Source: Ramlibacter sp. Leaf400 (GTDB lineage: Bacteria; Pseudomonadota; Gammaproteobacteria; Burkholderiales; Burkholderiaceae_C). From it: a DNA stretch of 64,000 nt. Positions within the stretch are counted from its first letter, which is position 1. The number at the start of each line of letters is the position of its first letter. The DNA is taken from the NCBI RefSeq assembly GCF_001424545.1, contig NZ_LMQL01000009.1:186001-250000 (forward strand). Reading direction: 5' to 3'. Of the stretch, positions 1-10,178 are shown in pieces. The translations under genes were made by a program, and so were the position numbers. Below the pieces are notes generated by a model. That model did not search any database, was not told the DNA's origin, and saw only the letters and a program-made list of their open reading frames with translations.

Positions 1-593
1 GCACCCTGGCCGCCTGCAAGGCCGGCGCCTGGATCGACCGCGCGGTGATGGTGTTCTCGGTGCTGGCGTTCTCGGTGCCGGTGTTTCTGGTCGGCTACCT
101 GCTGATCTACGGCTTCGCCATCCAGCTCGGCTGGTTTCCGGTGCAGGGCTACGTGCGCCTGGCCGAAGGCGGGGTCGGCGGCTGGCTGCGCAGCCTGGTC
201 CTGCCCTGCACCAACCTCGCGCTGCTCTACATGGCGCTGCTCACGCGCATGACGCGCGCGACGGTGCTGGAAGTGCTGCAGGAGGACTACATCCGCACGG
301 CCCGCGCCAAGGGCCTGGGCGTGCTCGCCGTGGTCGGCCACGCGCTGCGCAACGCGGCCGTGCCCATCGCCACCACGATCGGCGTGGGCATCGCGCTGCT
401 GATCGGCGGCGTCGTGGTCACCGAGACCGTCTTCGCAATCCCCGGCGTGGGCCGGCTCGTGATCGACTCCGTGCAGCGCCACGACTACCCGGTGATCCAG
501 AGCGTGCTGCTCCTGTCGGCCGGCGTCTATGTCTTCATCAACCTTCTGGTCGACCTGAGCTACCGCTTCTTCGACCCGCGCATCCGCTACTGA
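1..593 (+). CDS. Dipeptide/oligopeptide ABC transporter permease, DppB type (5' partial)
   Basis: Inner-membrane permease of a peptide-type ABC importer. The reading frame is open from base 3, so the true start lies upstream of the window; about 196 C-terminal residues are present. Several hydrophobic segments are visible, and the EAA-type cytoplasmic loop reads [19 protein letters not shown], as in DppB/OppB/GsiC proteins. The ending with [10 protein letters not shown] is typical of the family. It is followed after 5 bases by the DppC-type partner, then two ATPases, a D-aminoacylase and RidA, so it most likely imports N-acyl amino acids or short peptides. The substrate assignment is inference; the family is secure. 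Confidence 0.9.
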   Translation, partial: TLAACKAGAWIDRAVMVFSVLAFSVPVFLVGYLLIYGFAIQLGWFPVQGYVRLAEGGVGGWLRSLVLPCTNLALLYMALLTRMTRATVLEVLQEDYIRTARAKGLGVLAVVGHALRNAAVPIATTIGVGIALLIGGVVVTETVFAIPGVGRLVIDSVQRHDYPVIQSVLLLSAGVYVFINLLVDLSYRFFDPRIRY

Positions 594-598
594 CCCGA

Positions 599-1488
599 AT
601 GTCCGCCGTGCTGCCGCCCACCCCCACCGTGCCGCAGGACGAGGGCTTCGCCCCCGCGCCGCCGCGGCGCTGGCGCTGGCTGCGCAAGAACCCGACGCTG
701 GTGCTCGGGCTCGTGCTGCTGGTCCTGATGGCCGCCCTGGCCCTGGCCGCGCCCTGGATCGCCACGGCCGACCCGCAGGAGATCGATCCTTCCGCGCGCC
801 TGCAGGCGCCCGATGCGCAGCACTACTTCGGCACCGATGCCCTGGGGCGCGACGTGTTCAGCCGCGCCGTGCTGGGGGGGCGCGTCTCGCTCATCGTGGG
901 GCTCTCGGTCGCGGTGCTGGCCTCGGTGCTGGGCGTCGTGCTGGGGCTGGTCGCGGGCTTCGTGCGCTGGGCCGACGGACCGATCATGCGGGTGATGGAC
1001 GGCCTCATGGCGATCCCGGGCATCCTGCTGGCCATCGCGCTCATGGCCGTGACCCGGGCCAGCCTCACCACCGTCATCGTGGCGATCACGGTGCCGGAGA
1101 TCCCGCGCGTCGTGCGCCTGGTGCGCTCGCTCGCGCTCACGCTGCGCGAGCAGCTCTTCGTCGAGGCGGCGCATGCGGTGGGCACGCGGTTGCCGGCCAT
1201 CCTGTCGCGCCACGTCCTGCCGAACATGATCGCACCGCTGGTGGTGCAGGCGACCTTCGTGGCCGCCTCGGCCGTGCTGATCGAGGCGTCGCTCTCCTTC
1301 CTGGGCGTGGGCGTGCCGGCGCAGACGCCCAGCTGGGGCAACATGATGGCCGAGGGCCGCAACGTGGTGGCCGTCGCCTTCCACATCATCCTGTACCCCG
1401 GCCTCCTGCTGGCGGCGACGGTGCTGGCGATCAACATGGTGGGCGACGGGTTGCGCGACGCCCTCGACCCGCGCCTGGCGAGGCAGCT

Positions 1489-1492
<4 letters not shown>
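599..1492 (+). CDS. Dipeptide/oligopeptide ABC transporter permease, DppC type
   Basis: Second membrane permease of the peptide ABC importer, 297 aa. A cytoplasmic N-terminus is followed by a hydrophobic segment (about residues 31-52), the DppC-type motif [13 protein letters not shown] near residue 80, and further membrane segments. The EAA loop reads [20 protein letters not shown]. The C-terminus is the usual [12 protein letters not shown]. The ATG lies 5 bases after the stop of the upstream permease, and the stop overlaps the next start by 4 bases (GTGA), so the genes are translationally coupled. It pairs with the upstream DppB-type protein. The sequence does not settle which peptide or N-acyl amino acid is carried. 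Confidence 0.93.
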
Positions 1493-2484
<992 letters not shown>

Positions 2485-2542
2485 GCCGCGCCCGGTCGCC
2501 CGAAGCGGCTCGCACCGCAGTGCGCAGCACGGAGGTTGTCCA

Positions 2543-3520
2543 ATGACCGCGCCGCTGCTGGCCGTCGAGAACCTGCGCAAGCACTACTTCGCGCCCCGGC
2601 AGTGGCTGCGCGCGGCCAGGCCGCCGATCCAGGCGGTCGATGGCGTGTCCTTCCAGGTCGCCCGGGGCGAGACGCTCGCACTGGTCGGCGAGTCCGGCTG
2701 CGGCAAGACCACGACGGCCAAGTCGGTGATGCGGCTGATCGAGCCGACCTCGGGCTCCGTCAGGCTGGACGGCGAGGAACTCACCACGCTGGACACCGAG
2801 GCCATGCGCAAGCGCCGGCGCGACGTGCAGATCATCTTCCAGGACCCGTACGCGTCGCTCAACCCGCGCTGGCGGGCCGGCGACATCGTGGCCGAGCCAC
2901 TGCGCAACTTCGGCGGCATGACGGCGGCGCAGCGGCGCGAAAGGGTGCAGTGGCTGTTCGCCCGGGTCGGCCTGCGGCCGGAGTCGGCGGCCCGCTACCC
3001 GCACGAGTTCTCCGGCGGGCAGCGGCAGCGGCTGGGCATCGCCCGCGCGCTGGCGCTCAATCCCAAGCTGATCGTCTGCGACGAGCCGGTGTCTGCGCTG
3101 GACGTCTCGGTGCAGGCGCAGGTGGTGAACCTGCTGATGGACCTGCAGCAGGAGTTCGGCATCGCCTACCTCTTCGTCGCCCACGACCTGGCGGTGGTGC
3201 GCCACATCAGCCACCGCGTGGCCGTGATGTACCTCGGGCACATCGTCGAGCTGGCCGACCGGGACACGCTGTTCGCCGCGCCGCGCCACCCCTACACCGA
3301 GATCCTGCTGTCCGCGGTGCCCGTCCCCGACCCGCGCACGCCGGCCCGGCGCATCCTGCTGCAGGGCGACCCGCCCAGCCCGGCCAACCCGCCCAGCGGC
3401 TGCCGCTTCCACACGCGCTGCCCTCTCGCGCAGGAGGTCTGCCGCCGCGACAAGCCCGAACTCACGCCACGCGAGACGGCGGCCGGCGGCACCCAGTGGG
3501 TGGCCTGCCACTTCCGCTGA
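2543..3520 (+). CDS. Peptide ABC transporter ATP-binding protein, DppF type
   Basis: Second ATPase of the importer, 325 aa, acting as heterodimer partner of the DppD-type protein. Walker A GESGCGKT, signature FSGGQRQR, Walker [13 protein letters not shown] and the C-terminal [10 protein letters not shown] motif are all present. The frame is open further upstream, but the ATG at 2543 has a good ribosome binding site (GGAGG at 2531-2535), and the protein then begins [15 protein letters not shown], as DppF proteins do. It is followed after 10 bases by the D-aminoacylase gene, which suggests one operon of transport plus hydrolysis. Confidence 0.94.
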   Translation: MTAPLLAVENLRKHYFAPRQWLRAARPPIQAVDGVSFQVARGETLALVGESGCGKTTTAKSVMRLIEPTSGSVRLDGEELTTLDTEAMRKRRRDVQIIFQDPYASLNPRWRAGDIVAEPLRNFGGMTAAQRRERVQWLFARVGLRPESAARYPHEFSGGQRQRLGIARALALNPKLIVCDEPVSALDVSVQAQVVNLLMDLQQEFGIAYLFVAHDLAVVRHISHRVAVMYLGHIVELADRDTLFAAPRHPYTEILLSAVPVPDPRTPARRILLQGDPPSPANPPSGCRFHTRCPLAQEVCRRDKPELTPRETAAGGTQWVACHFR

Positions 3521-3530
3521 AAGGAACCCC

Positions 3531-4976
3531 ATGCACTACGACCTGCTGATCCGCCGCGGCACCGTCATCGACGGGACCAAGGCGCCGCGCTTCGAGGCCG
3601 ACGTCGCCGTGGAGAACGGCCGCATCGCCCGGGTCGGCGACCTTGCGGGGGCGACGGCCGACGTCGTGATCGATGCCGCCGGCCAGGTCGTCGCGCCCGG
3701 CTTCATCGATTCGCACACGCACGACGACCAGGCGGTGCTCTCGCGGGCCGACATGAGCTTCAAGGTCTCGCAGGGGGTCACGACCGTGGTGGCCGGCAAC
3801 TGCGGCATCAGCGCCGCGCCGCTGCGGCAGGACATGGCGCTGCCGATGCCGCTGGACCTGCTGGACGCGCCGCCCGGCCAGCGCTACACCACCTTCCGCG
3901 CCTACCTGGAGGCGCTGCGCCACCAGCCCTCTGCCGTGAACGTGGCGGCGCTCGTCGGCCACTCCACGCTGCGGGCCGTGACCATGGAATCGCTGGAGCG
4001 CGAGGCCACCGGCGCGGAGATCGCCGCCATGCGCGGGCTGCTCGAGGAGGCGCTGGAGGCCGGCGCCATCGGCCTGTCCACCGGCACCTTCTATCCGCCC
4101 GCGGTCAAGGCCACGACCGAGGAGATCATCGAGGTCGGCCGGCCGCTGACGGGCGCCCAGGCGCTCTACGTCACCCACATGCGCGACGAGTCCTCGCGCG
4201 TGATGGAGGCGCTGGAGGAAACCTTCCGCATCGGGCGCGAGCTGGGCATCCCGGTGGTGGTGTCGCACCACAAGGTGCAGAACAAGCCCAATTTCGGCCG
4301 GTCGCGGGAGACGCTGCCCTTCATCCGCGAGACGATGGGCCGGCAGAAGGTGTGCCTGGACTGCTACCCGTACACCGCCGGCTCCACCATGATCCGCACC
4401 GACCGGGGCATGCTGGACGGCCGCGTGCTGATCGCGTCCAGCGAGCCGCACCCGGAATGCGCGGGCCGCGACCTCGGCGACATCGCCCGCGAGTGGGGCG
4501 TGCCGGAACCCGAAGCCGCGCGCCGCCTGCAGCCCGGCACGGCGATCTACTTCCTGATGGACGAGGACGACGTGCAGCGCATCCTGGCCTTCGACGAGAC
4601 CATGGTCGGCTCCGACGGCATCCCGGTCGGCGACAAGCCGCACCCGCGCCTGTGGGGCACCTTCCCGCGCGTGCTGGGCCACTACTCGCGCGACGTGTCG
4701 CTCTTCCCGCTGGAAACCGCGGTGTGGAAGATGACGGGCCTGACCGCCCGCAACTTCGGCCTGGCCGGCCGCGGCACCATCGCCGAAGGACAGCACGCCG
4801 ACCTGGTCGTCTTCGACGCCGCCACGATCCGCGATGCCGCGACCTACGAGAACCCGACCCAGCCGGCCGACGGGATCCACAGCGTGGTCGTGAACGGCAC
4901 CGTCGCCTGGCAGCAGGGCCGCCACACCGGCGCGCGCTCCGGCCAGGTCATCACCCGCCAGCCGACCACCGCCTGA
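3531..4976 (+). CDS. N-acyl-D-amino-acid deacylase (D-aminoacylase, amidohydrolase superfamily)
   Basis: Zinc-dependent amidohydrolase, 481 aa, predicted to cut N-acyl-D-amino acids to D-amino acid plus carboxylate in the cytoplasm. The N-terminal beta-sandwich start DLLIRRGTVIDG, the metal-binding HxH in PGFIDSHTHDD near residue 64, and the AGNCGIS cysteine motif near residue 90, typical of D-aminoacylases, are visible. So is the THMRDES segment. The C-terminal GTIAEGQHADLVVFD strand is standard for the superfamily. It lies directly after a complete peptide-type ABC set and before RidA, which fits use of imported N-acyl-D-amino acids or D-containing peptides. A D-glutamate/D-aspartate-specific relative or a dihydroorotase-like enzyme is less likely. 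Confidence 0.88.
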   Translation: MHYDLLIRRGTVIDGTKAPRFEADVAVENGRIARVGDLAGATADVVIDAAGQVVAPGFIDSHTHDDQAVLSRADMSFKVSQGVTTVVAGNCGISAAPLRQDMALPMPLDLLDAPPGQRYTTFRAYLEALRHQPSAVNVAALVGHSTLRAVTMESLEREATGAEIAAMRGLLEEALEAGAIGLSTGTFYPPAVKATTEEIIEVGRPLTGAQALYVTHMRDESSRVMEALEETFRIGRELGIPVVVSHHKVQNKPNFGRSRETLPFIRETMGRQKVCLDCYPYTAGSTMIRTDRGMLDGRVLIASSEPHPECAGRDLGDIAREWGVPEPEAARRLQPGTAIYFLMDEDDVQRILAFDETMVGSDGIPVGDKPHPRLWGTFPRVLGHYSRDVSLFPLETAVWKMTGLTARNFGLAGRGTIAEGQHADLVVFDAATIRDAATYENPTQPADGIHSVVVNGTVAWQQGRHTGARSGQVITRQPTTA

Positions 4977-4986
4977 GGAGCCCCCC

Positions 4987-5358
4987 ATGCCCGCCATCCA
5001 GCGCTACCCCACCCCGTTGCCCGTCCCCTTCTCGAAAGCCGTGCGCGCCGGCGACTTCCTCTTCCTGTCCGGCGTGCTGGCCATGGACGCGCAGGCCAAC
5101 ATCATCGAAGGCGACGTGCAGGTCCAGGCCCGCGCCATCCTGGAGCGCATCGCGGCCACCCTCTCCGAGTGCGGCGCCGGCATGGGCCAGGTGGTGAAGG
5201 CGACGATCTGGCTGGCCGACCTGGGCGACTTCGCGGCGTTCAACCAGGAGTACGCCAAGCACTGGCCCCAGGGCGGCCTGCCCGCACGCTCTTGCGTGCA
5301 GGCGCCGCTGTACAAGGGGGCGAAGGTGGAGATCGAGGTGCAGGCTTACGTCGGCTGA
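4987..5358 (+). CDS. RidA family protein (reactive enamine/imine deaminase)
   Basis: Small trimeric RidA/YjgF/UK114-family protein, 123 aa, the usual length. Members hydrolyse reactive enamines and imines formed by PLP enzymes and amino-acid oxidases. The sequence contains the family core (FLFLSGVLAMD, then VVKATIWLADLGDFAAFN) and the substrate-carboxylate-binding Arg in PARSCVQ. It starts 10 bases after the D-aminoacylase stop. In this context it probably quenches 2-iminoacids made when the released D-amino acids are oxidised; that link is inferred from position. Confidence 0.88.
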   Translation: MPAIQRYPTPLPVPFSKAVRAGDFLFLSGVLAMDAQANIIEGDVQVQARAILERIAATLSECGAGMGQVVKATIWLADLGDFAAFNQEYAKHWPQGGLPARSCVQAPLYKGAKVEIEVQAYVG

Positions 5359-5359
5359 A

Positions 5360-5390
5360 GCTGCCGGCAGCCTTGCGGCGGTCCGCAGGG
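5360..5390. other. Hairpin cluster between convergent operons
   Basis: The 45 bases between the RidA stop and the convergent transketolase stop hold the palindrome GCTGCCGGCAGC (5360-5371) and a near-perfect stem CCTTGCGG/CCGCAGGG just after it. There is no T-run, so it is only a weak candidate for a bidirectional terminator. Confidence 0.35.
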
Positions 5391-5403
5391 CTGCAGATCG
5401 CGT

Positions 5404-6414
5404 TCAGCCGAGCCAGCGCTTGATGCGGCTCGTGAGCGCTTCCCGGCTGATGCCGTAGCGCTCATGGAGCGTGGGCAAGGCGCCCGCGTCCAGGAAGGCG
5501 TCCGGCAGGCCGGCCAGTTCGAACCGCGCGGGTTGGACACGGTTGCGCAGCAAGGCGCTGGCCACCGCTTCGCCAAGCCCGCCGACCACCGAATGGTTCT
5601 CCGCCACGACCACCAGCCGGTGCTGGTACCGCACCGCCTCGACGATCGCGGCCTCGTCCAGCGGCTTGATGGTCGGGCAATGCAGCACCGCCACGCCGAT
5701 GTTGTCGGCCGCGAGGTCCTTGGCCACCTCCAGGGCGCGCATGGTCAGGATGCCGCTGGAGATCACGAGCACGTCCGCGCCCTCGCGCAGCATCTTGGCC
5801 TTGCCCAGTTCGAACCGGTAGCCCTCGACCTCGTCGAGCACCAGCGGCACGCTGCCGCGCAGGAGGCGCATGTAGACCGGCCCCTTGTGCTCGGCGATCT
5901 GCGGCACGGCCTGCTCGATGTCCAGCGCGTCGCAGGGATCGACCACGGTCAGGCCCGGGACGGCACGCATCATCGCGAGGTCCTCGGTCGCCTGGTGGCT
6001 GGGCCCGTAGCCCGTGGTCAGGCCCGGCAGGGCACAGCAGATCTTGACGTTCAGGTTCTCCTCGGCGATCACCTGGTGGATGAAGTCGTAGGCGCGCCGC
6101 GTGCCGAACACCGCGTAGGTGGTGGCGAAGGGCACCAGGCCCTCCTTGGCCAGGCCGCCGGCGGCGCCCATCAGCAGCTGCTCGGCCATCCCCATCTGGA
6201 AGAAGCGCTCGGGATAGGCCTGCGCGAACAGGTGCAGGTCGGTGTACTTGGCCAGGTCCGCCGTGAGGCCTACGACATGCGGCCGGGAAGCGGCGTACTC
6301 GACCAGCGCCTTGCCGAACGGCGCGGCCTTCACCCGCTGACCCTCCGAGGCGATCGAGGCGATCATGGCCGAGGTGGTCAGCCGCGGCTTCTTGTCTGCG
6401 GTGACGGTGTTCAT
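5404..6414 (-). CDS. Transketolase family protein, C-terminal (pyrimidine-binding) subunit
   Basis: Second half of a split transketolase, 336 aa. It carries the pyrimidine-binding domain, beginning with the family pattern GKALVEYAASRPHVVGLTADL, and the C-terminal transketolase domain ending VVVAENHSVVGGLGEA. The ATG at 6414 overlaps the stop of the N-terminal subunit by 4 bases (ATGA), so the two halves are co-translated and form one active site at their interface. A much longer open frame upstream is antisense noise from the partner gene. Split transketolases of this kind occur in apiose, sulfosugar and other specialised pathways; the substrate here is unknown. Confidence 0.9.
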   Translation of the reverse strand: MNTVTADKKPRLTTSAMIASIASEGQRVKAAPFGKALVEYAASRPHVVGLTADLAKYTDLHLFAQAYPERFFQMGMAEQLLMGAAGGLAKEGLVPFATTYAVFGTRRAYDFIHQVIAEENLNVKICCALPGLTTGYGPSHQATEDLAMMRAVPGLTVVDPCDALDIEQAVPQIAEHKGPVYMRLLRGSVPLVLDEVEGYRFELGKAKMLREGADVLVISSGILTMRALEVAKDLAADNIGVAVLHCPTIKPLDEAAIVEAVRYQHRLVVVAENHSVVGGLGEAVASALLRNRVQPARFELAGLPDAFLDAGALPTLHERYGISREALTSRIKRWLG

Positions 6415-7271
6415 GCTGCGACTCCTTCGGTGAGGGGCTGGCTCTGGTCCAGGATTTCCAGTGCGCGCTGCCACTCGGGCGGGTCGACGCGGATGAAATG
6501 GTTCTTCTCGCGCTGCTCCAGGAAGGGCACGCCCTTGCCCATCAGCGTGTCGAACAGGAGGACGCGCGGCTTGGCCTCCTTGAGCGAGCGCGCGGCATCG
6601 AACGCCCGGGCCACGGCGGGCAGGTCGTTGCCGTCGAGACGCTGGACATGCCAGCCGAAGGCCGCCCACTTGTCCGCCAGCGGCTCGAAGCCCAGCACCT
6701 TGCCCGACGGGCCGTCGGCCTGCTGGTTGTTGATGTCGACCAGGCACACCAGGTTGTCCAGGCCGTGGTGGGCCGCCGACATCGCGGCCTCCCAGGTCGA
6801 GCCTTCGTCGAGCTCGCCGTCGGACATCGAGTTGTAGACGAAGGCCGGGTTCTGCTTCTGCTTCAAGCCCAGCGCCATGCCCACCGCGATCACCAGGCCC
6901 TGGCCCAGCGAGCCGCCGGAGATCTCCATGCCGGGCGTGTAGGTGGCCATGCCCGACATCGGCAGGCGGCTGTCATCGCTGCCATAGGTGTCCAGCTCGG
7001 ACTCGGGAATGATCCCGGCCTCGATCAGCGCGGCGTAGTGCGCGATCGCGTAGTGGCCGTGCGAGAGCAGGAAGCGGTCGCGGCCCTCCCACTCGGGTTC
7101 CTGCGGGCGCAGGCTCAGGGCGTGGCGGTAGGCCACCGCCAGCACGTCGGCCCAGCCGAGGGCCTGGCCGATGTAGCCCTGGCCCTGGACCTCGCCCATG
7201 CGGACCGCGTAGCGCCGGATGCGCCAGGCCGCAGCGGCCAGCGCGCCGAGTTTCTCGGAAGTGAGAGTCAT
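6411..7271 (-). CDS. Transketolase, N-terminal (thiamine diphosphate-binding) subunit
   Basis: First half of a split transketolase, 286 aa. It contains the ThDP pyrophosphate domain: HGHYAIAHYAAL, GSLGQGLVIAVGMALG, and the cofactor-binding stretch SDGELDEGSTWEA followed by VCLVDINNQQADG. The usual GDG of the ThDP motif reads SDG here. It transfers a two-carbon ketol unit together with the C-terminal subunit. It sits directly downstream of TRAP transporter genes and an SDR gene on the same strand, so this transketolase is probably catabolic rather than the housekeeping pentose-phosphate enzyme. Confidence 0.9.
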   Translation of the reverse strand: MTLTSEKLGALAAAAWRIRRYAVRMGEVQGQGYIGQALGWADVLAVAYRHALSLRPQEPEWEGRDRFLLSHGHYAIAHYAALIEAGIIPESELDTYGSDDSRLPMSGMATYTPGMEISGGSLGQGLVIAVGMALGLKQKQNPAFVYNSMSDGELDEGSTWEAAMSAAHHGLDNLVCLVDINNQQADGPSGKVLGFEPLADKWAAFGWHVQRLDGNDLPAVARAFDAARSLKEAKPRVLLFDTLMGKGVPFLEQREKNHFIRVDPPEWQRALEILDQSQPLTEGVAA

Positions 7272-7301
7272 GGAACTTTCCTTGGGAAGCAGGTGGAGGG
7301 A

Positions 7302-8561
7302 TCAGCGCAGGATGCTGGCCGGCACGTACGAGACGAGCGCCAGCACGGTGAACGCGACGAAGTAGAAGGGGCCCAGTTCGCGCACGGTCTGCCCGACCTT
7401 GACCTTGGCCAGCGCGCTGGTGATGAAGAGCGTGGTGCCCACCGGCGGCGTGTACAGGCCGATGGCGAGGTTGACGACCATCATGATGCCCAGCTGGATC
7501 ATGTCCATGCCGATCGCGTTGGCCAGCGGCACGAACACCGGGGTAAGCAGCAGGATGGCGGCCGGCAGGTCGATGAACATGCCCAGGAACAGCATGAGCA
7601 GGTTCATCAGCAGGATGATCAGCCACTTCGCGTGGACGTTGGCCTGCACCCACTGGGCCACGCCCTGCGGCATCTGGTCGAACGTCAGCAGCCAGCCGAT
7701 GGCGGCCGAGGCCATGATGACCAGCAGGACCACGCCCGTGGCGAGGCCGGCGTGCACGATGGCGTCGTTCAGGCGCTTCCAGCCGAGGTCGCGGTAGATC
7801 AGGACCGAGACCAGGCCGGCGTACAGCGTCGACAGCACGGCCACTTCGGTCGGCGTCGCGATGCCGAAACGCAGGAAGACCAGGATCAGCACGGGCAGCA
7901 GCACGGCCGGCGAGGCATAGGCCATGTGGCGCCTGAAGGCCTGGGTGTCGAACGGCGCCGTGTCGCGCGGGAAGTTCCGGCGACGTCCCACCCACCAGCA
8001 AGCGGCCATGAAGCCTCCGCACATCAGCAGCCCCGGCAGCACGCCCGCCACGAAAAGCGACGCGATCGACGCGTTCGAGCTCAGGGCGAACAGGATCAGG
8101 GGGATCGACGGCGGAATCAGGATGTCGATCGTGGCCGCGGCCGCCAGCGTGGCCGCCGAGAACGCGGCCGGATAGCCCAGGCGCTTGTGCCAGGGGATCA
8201 TCAGCGAGCCGATGGCCGAAGCGTCCGCCACCGCCGAGCCGGACACGCCGCCGAACAGGGTGGACGACAGCACGCCGACCTGCGCCGGGCCGCCGTGGAA
8301 GCGGCCGATCAATGCCGACAGCACGCCGACCAGCGCCTCGCCGAGCTTGCCGCCCATCATGAGCGTGCCGGTCAGCATGAAGAACGGGATGGCGATGAGG
8401 GGGAAGCTCTGGACCTGGGCGACCATCTGCTGCACCAGCAGATCCAGCGGCACCTTGTCGGAGCTGGCCGCGGCGGCGAGCGCCGCGACGAGCAGTGCAT
8501 GGGCGATGGGCATGGCGGCCACGGCCGCGCCCATGAAGACCAGAAGAATGAGTGCGCTCAT
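7302..8561 (-). CDS. TRAP transporter large permease, DctM type
   Basis: Inner-membrane protein of 419 aa with about 12 hydrophobic segments, the sodium-coupled channel part of a tripartite ATP-independent periplasmic transporter. Family landmarks include PFFMLTGTLMMGG and GLYTPPVGTTLFI. The start at 8561 (MSALILLVFMG) was chosen because it is the normal DctM N-terminus and follows the DctQ stop by 19 bases; the longer open frame upstream overlaps dctQ. It works with the DctQ- and DctP-type proteins encoded next to it. The solute is unknown, but the linked transketolase and SDR suggest a sugar-derived acid or polyol. Confidence 0.92.
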   Translation of the reverse strand: MSALILLVFMGAAVAAMPIAHALLVAALAAAASSDKVPLDLLVQQMVAQVQSFPLIAIPFFMLTGTLMMGGKLGEALVGVLSALIGRFHGGPAQVGVLSSTLFGGVSGSAVADASAIGSLMIPWHKRLGYPAAFSAATLAAAATIDILIPPSIPLILFALSSNASIASLFVAGVLPGLLMCGGFMAACWWVGRRRNFPRDTAPFDTQAFRRHMAYASPAVLLPVLILVFLRFGIATPTEVAVLSTLYAGLVSVLIYRDLGWKRLNDAIVHAGLATGVVLLVIMASAAIGWLLTFDQMPQGVAQWVQANVHAKWLIILLMNLLMLFLGMFIDLPAAILLLTPVFVPLANAIGMDMIQLGIMMVVNLAIGLYTPPVGTTLFITSALAKVKVGQTVRELGPFYFVAFTVLALVSYVPASILR

Positions 8562-8580
8562 GAGGAACTCCTGCGGTGGA

Positions 8581-9105
8581 TCACCAGTGGGCGGCGCGCA
8601 CTTGCGCTTCCGGATCCGAAGACACTTCCCCGGGGACCGCACGCCACGCGCGCCAGGCATCCCCGAGCGCCAGCACAGCCAGCAGGACCATCCCGCCCAG
8701 CACGCATGCGTAGGTGATGGAGCCCGGCAACTGCAGGATGGGCGACTTCTCGTCGTGCACGATCTCCAGCATCCGCCAGGTGGCCACCGACAGCGTGGCG
8801 TACAGCCCGGCGACGACCAGCCAGCAAAGCGTCGCCACCACGCGGCGCGCCCGGGCGGGCAGGGTCTCGACGAGGAACGTCGTGGTGATGTGGGCCCCCT
8901 GCAGGGCGCCCAGCACCACGCCTGAAACAACCAGCCAGGGGAAGAGCAGCTCAGGCACTTCGCTGGCCCACTGCAGGCTGGCGCCGGTGGCGTAGCGCAG
9001 CACGGTGTTGGCCACCAGGATCAGGAAGATCACGGTGAAGGACAGCCACAGCACGGCACGGCAAAGGCCGGCCACGCCGCGCTCGATCGCGGTCGGGTTT
9101 TGCAT
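8581..9105 (-). CDS. TRAP transporter small permease, DctQ type
   Basis: Four-helix inner-membrane protein, 174 aa, which joins the DctP receptor to the DctM channel. Hydrophobic segments lie at about residues 17-38, 50-70, 88-107 and 130-150. The family motif around EVPELLFPWLVVSGVV and GAHITTTFLVE is clear. It lies between the dctP-like and dctM-like genes in the order dctP-dctQ-dctM along transcription. The length is normal. Confidence 0.9.
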   Translation of the reverse strand: MQNPTAIERGVAGLCRAVLWLSFTVIFLILVANTVLRYATGASLQWASEVPELLFPWLVVSGVVLGALQGAHITTTFLVETLPARARRVVATLCWLVVAGLYATLSVATWRMLEIVHDEKSPILQLPGSITYACVLGGMVLLAVLALGDAWRAWRAVPGEVSSDPEAQVRAAHW

Positions 9106-9153
9106 CTCTGGACTCGGTGGGTGGCAGGCCCGGCGGACGCCGGGCCACCGGGA

Positions 9154-10143
9154 TCACTTCGCGCGGGCGGCCGCGACGACCTTCTTCACGTAGGGGCCGA
9201 TGGGGCCGGAGGCCCACTTGTCGGTCACTTCCGCCGTCGCCTTCTCGAAGGCCGCCTTGTCCGGCGTGCTGACCTGCACACCCTTGGCCTTGAGGTCGGC
9301 CAGCAGCTTCTCATCGGCTTCCTGCGACAGCTTGCGCTGCAGCGCCGTGGCCTCGGCAGCGGCTTCCTGCACGGCCTTCTTGTCCGCATCGGACAGCTTG
9401 TCCCAGGAGCGCTTGCTCATGAGCAGCGGCGTCATCTGGAACTGGTGGTTGGTGATGGCCAGGTGCTTCTGCACCTCGTACAGCTTGCTGGCGTGGATGT
9501 TCACCAGCGGGTTCTCCTGGCCGTCCACCACGCCCTGCTGCAGCGCGACGTACAGCTCGGCGAAGCGGATCTGCTGCGCCTCTGCGCCCAGGGCCTTGGT
9601 GATGTCGACCAGCGTGGCGTCGGGCGGCACGCGCATCTTGAGGCCCTTCATGTCCTCGACCTTGGTGATCGGGCGTTTGCTGTTCGTCATCTGGCGGATG
9701 CCGTTGTCCCAGGTGCCCAGCAGCACCAGGCCCTTCTCCGCGGAGCGGTCCGCGAGTTCCTTGCCCAGGGGACCGTCGAGCAGCTTGAAGGCGTCCGCGG
9801 CGCTGGAGAACATGAAGGGCATGCCGAACGCGGCGTATTCCGGCACCGCGGCGGACACCGCGCCCTGCGAGTTCGCGGACATGTCCAGCGCTCCGGTGCG
9901 CAGCGCCGTCACCATCGCGGCGTCATCGCCCAGCTGCGCCGAGGGCGCAACCTGCACCTCGATGCGGCCGCCCGTCTTGGCCTTGAGCACTTCGGCGAAC
10001 TTCATCGAGGCCACGTGCCTCGGGTTCTCGGGCGCAGCACCGTGGCCGAGCGTGATCTTCGTGGCCTGCGCCTGGGCCGCCAGCGGCAGCAGGGCGGACA
10101 CCGCCATCGCGGCGAGGGTGCGGGTGAAGGTCTGGCGTTGCAT
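9154..10143 (-). CDS. TRAP transporter substrate-binding protein, DctP type
   Basis: Periplasmic solute receptor, 329 aa, with a signal peptide at residues 1-26 (MQRQTFTR then a hydrophobic stretch ending AAQAQA). The mature part has the DctP fold pattern: KITLGHGAAPENPRH, the GLKMRVPP segment carrying the carboxylate-binding Arg, and NPLVNIHASKLYEVQKH. The start at 10143 gives a proper signal sequence; the longer frame overlaps the SDR gene. It forms a full TRAP set with the following DctQ and DctM genes. The conserved Arg predicts a carboxylate ligand. Confidence 0.93.
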   Translation of the reverse strand: MQRQTFTRTLAAMAVSALLPLAAQAQATKITLGHGAAPENPRHVASMKFAEVLKAKTGGRIEVQVAPSAQLGDDAAMVTALRTGALDMSANSQGAVSAAVPEYAAFGMPFMFSSAADAFKLLDGPLGKELADRSAEKGLVLLGTWDNGIRQMTNSKRPITKVEDMKGLKMRVPPDATLVDITKALGAEAQQIRFAELYVALQQGVVDGQENPLVNIHASKLYEVQKHLAITNHQFQMTPLLMSKRSWDKLSDADKKAVQEAAAEATALQRKLSQEADEKLLADLKAKGVQVSTPDKAAFEKATAEVTDKWASGPIGPYVKKVVAAARAK

Positions 10144-10178
10144 GGTCGCTTGTCTCCTTGTGTGTGATGGGTTGCCGG

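Noticed and set aside
5464..8717. Very long plus-strand frames over the transketolase and TRAP genes
   Set aside because: Composition is dominated by Gly, Arg, His and Gln, and the minus strand carries clear transketolase and TRAP domains at the same place.
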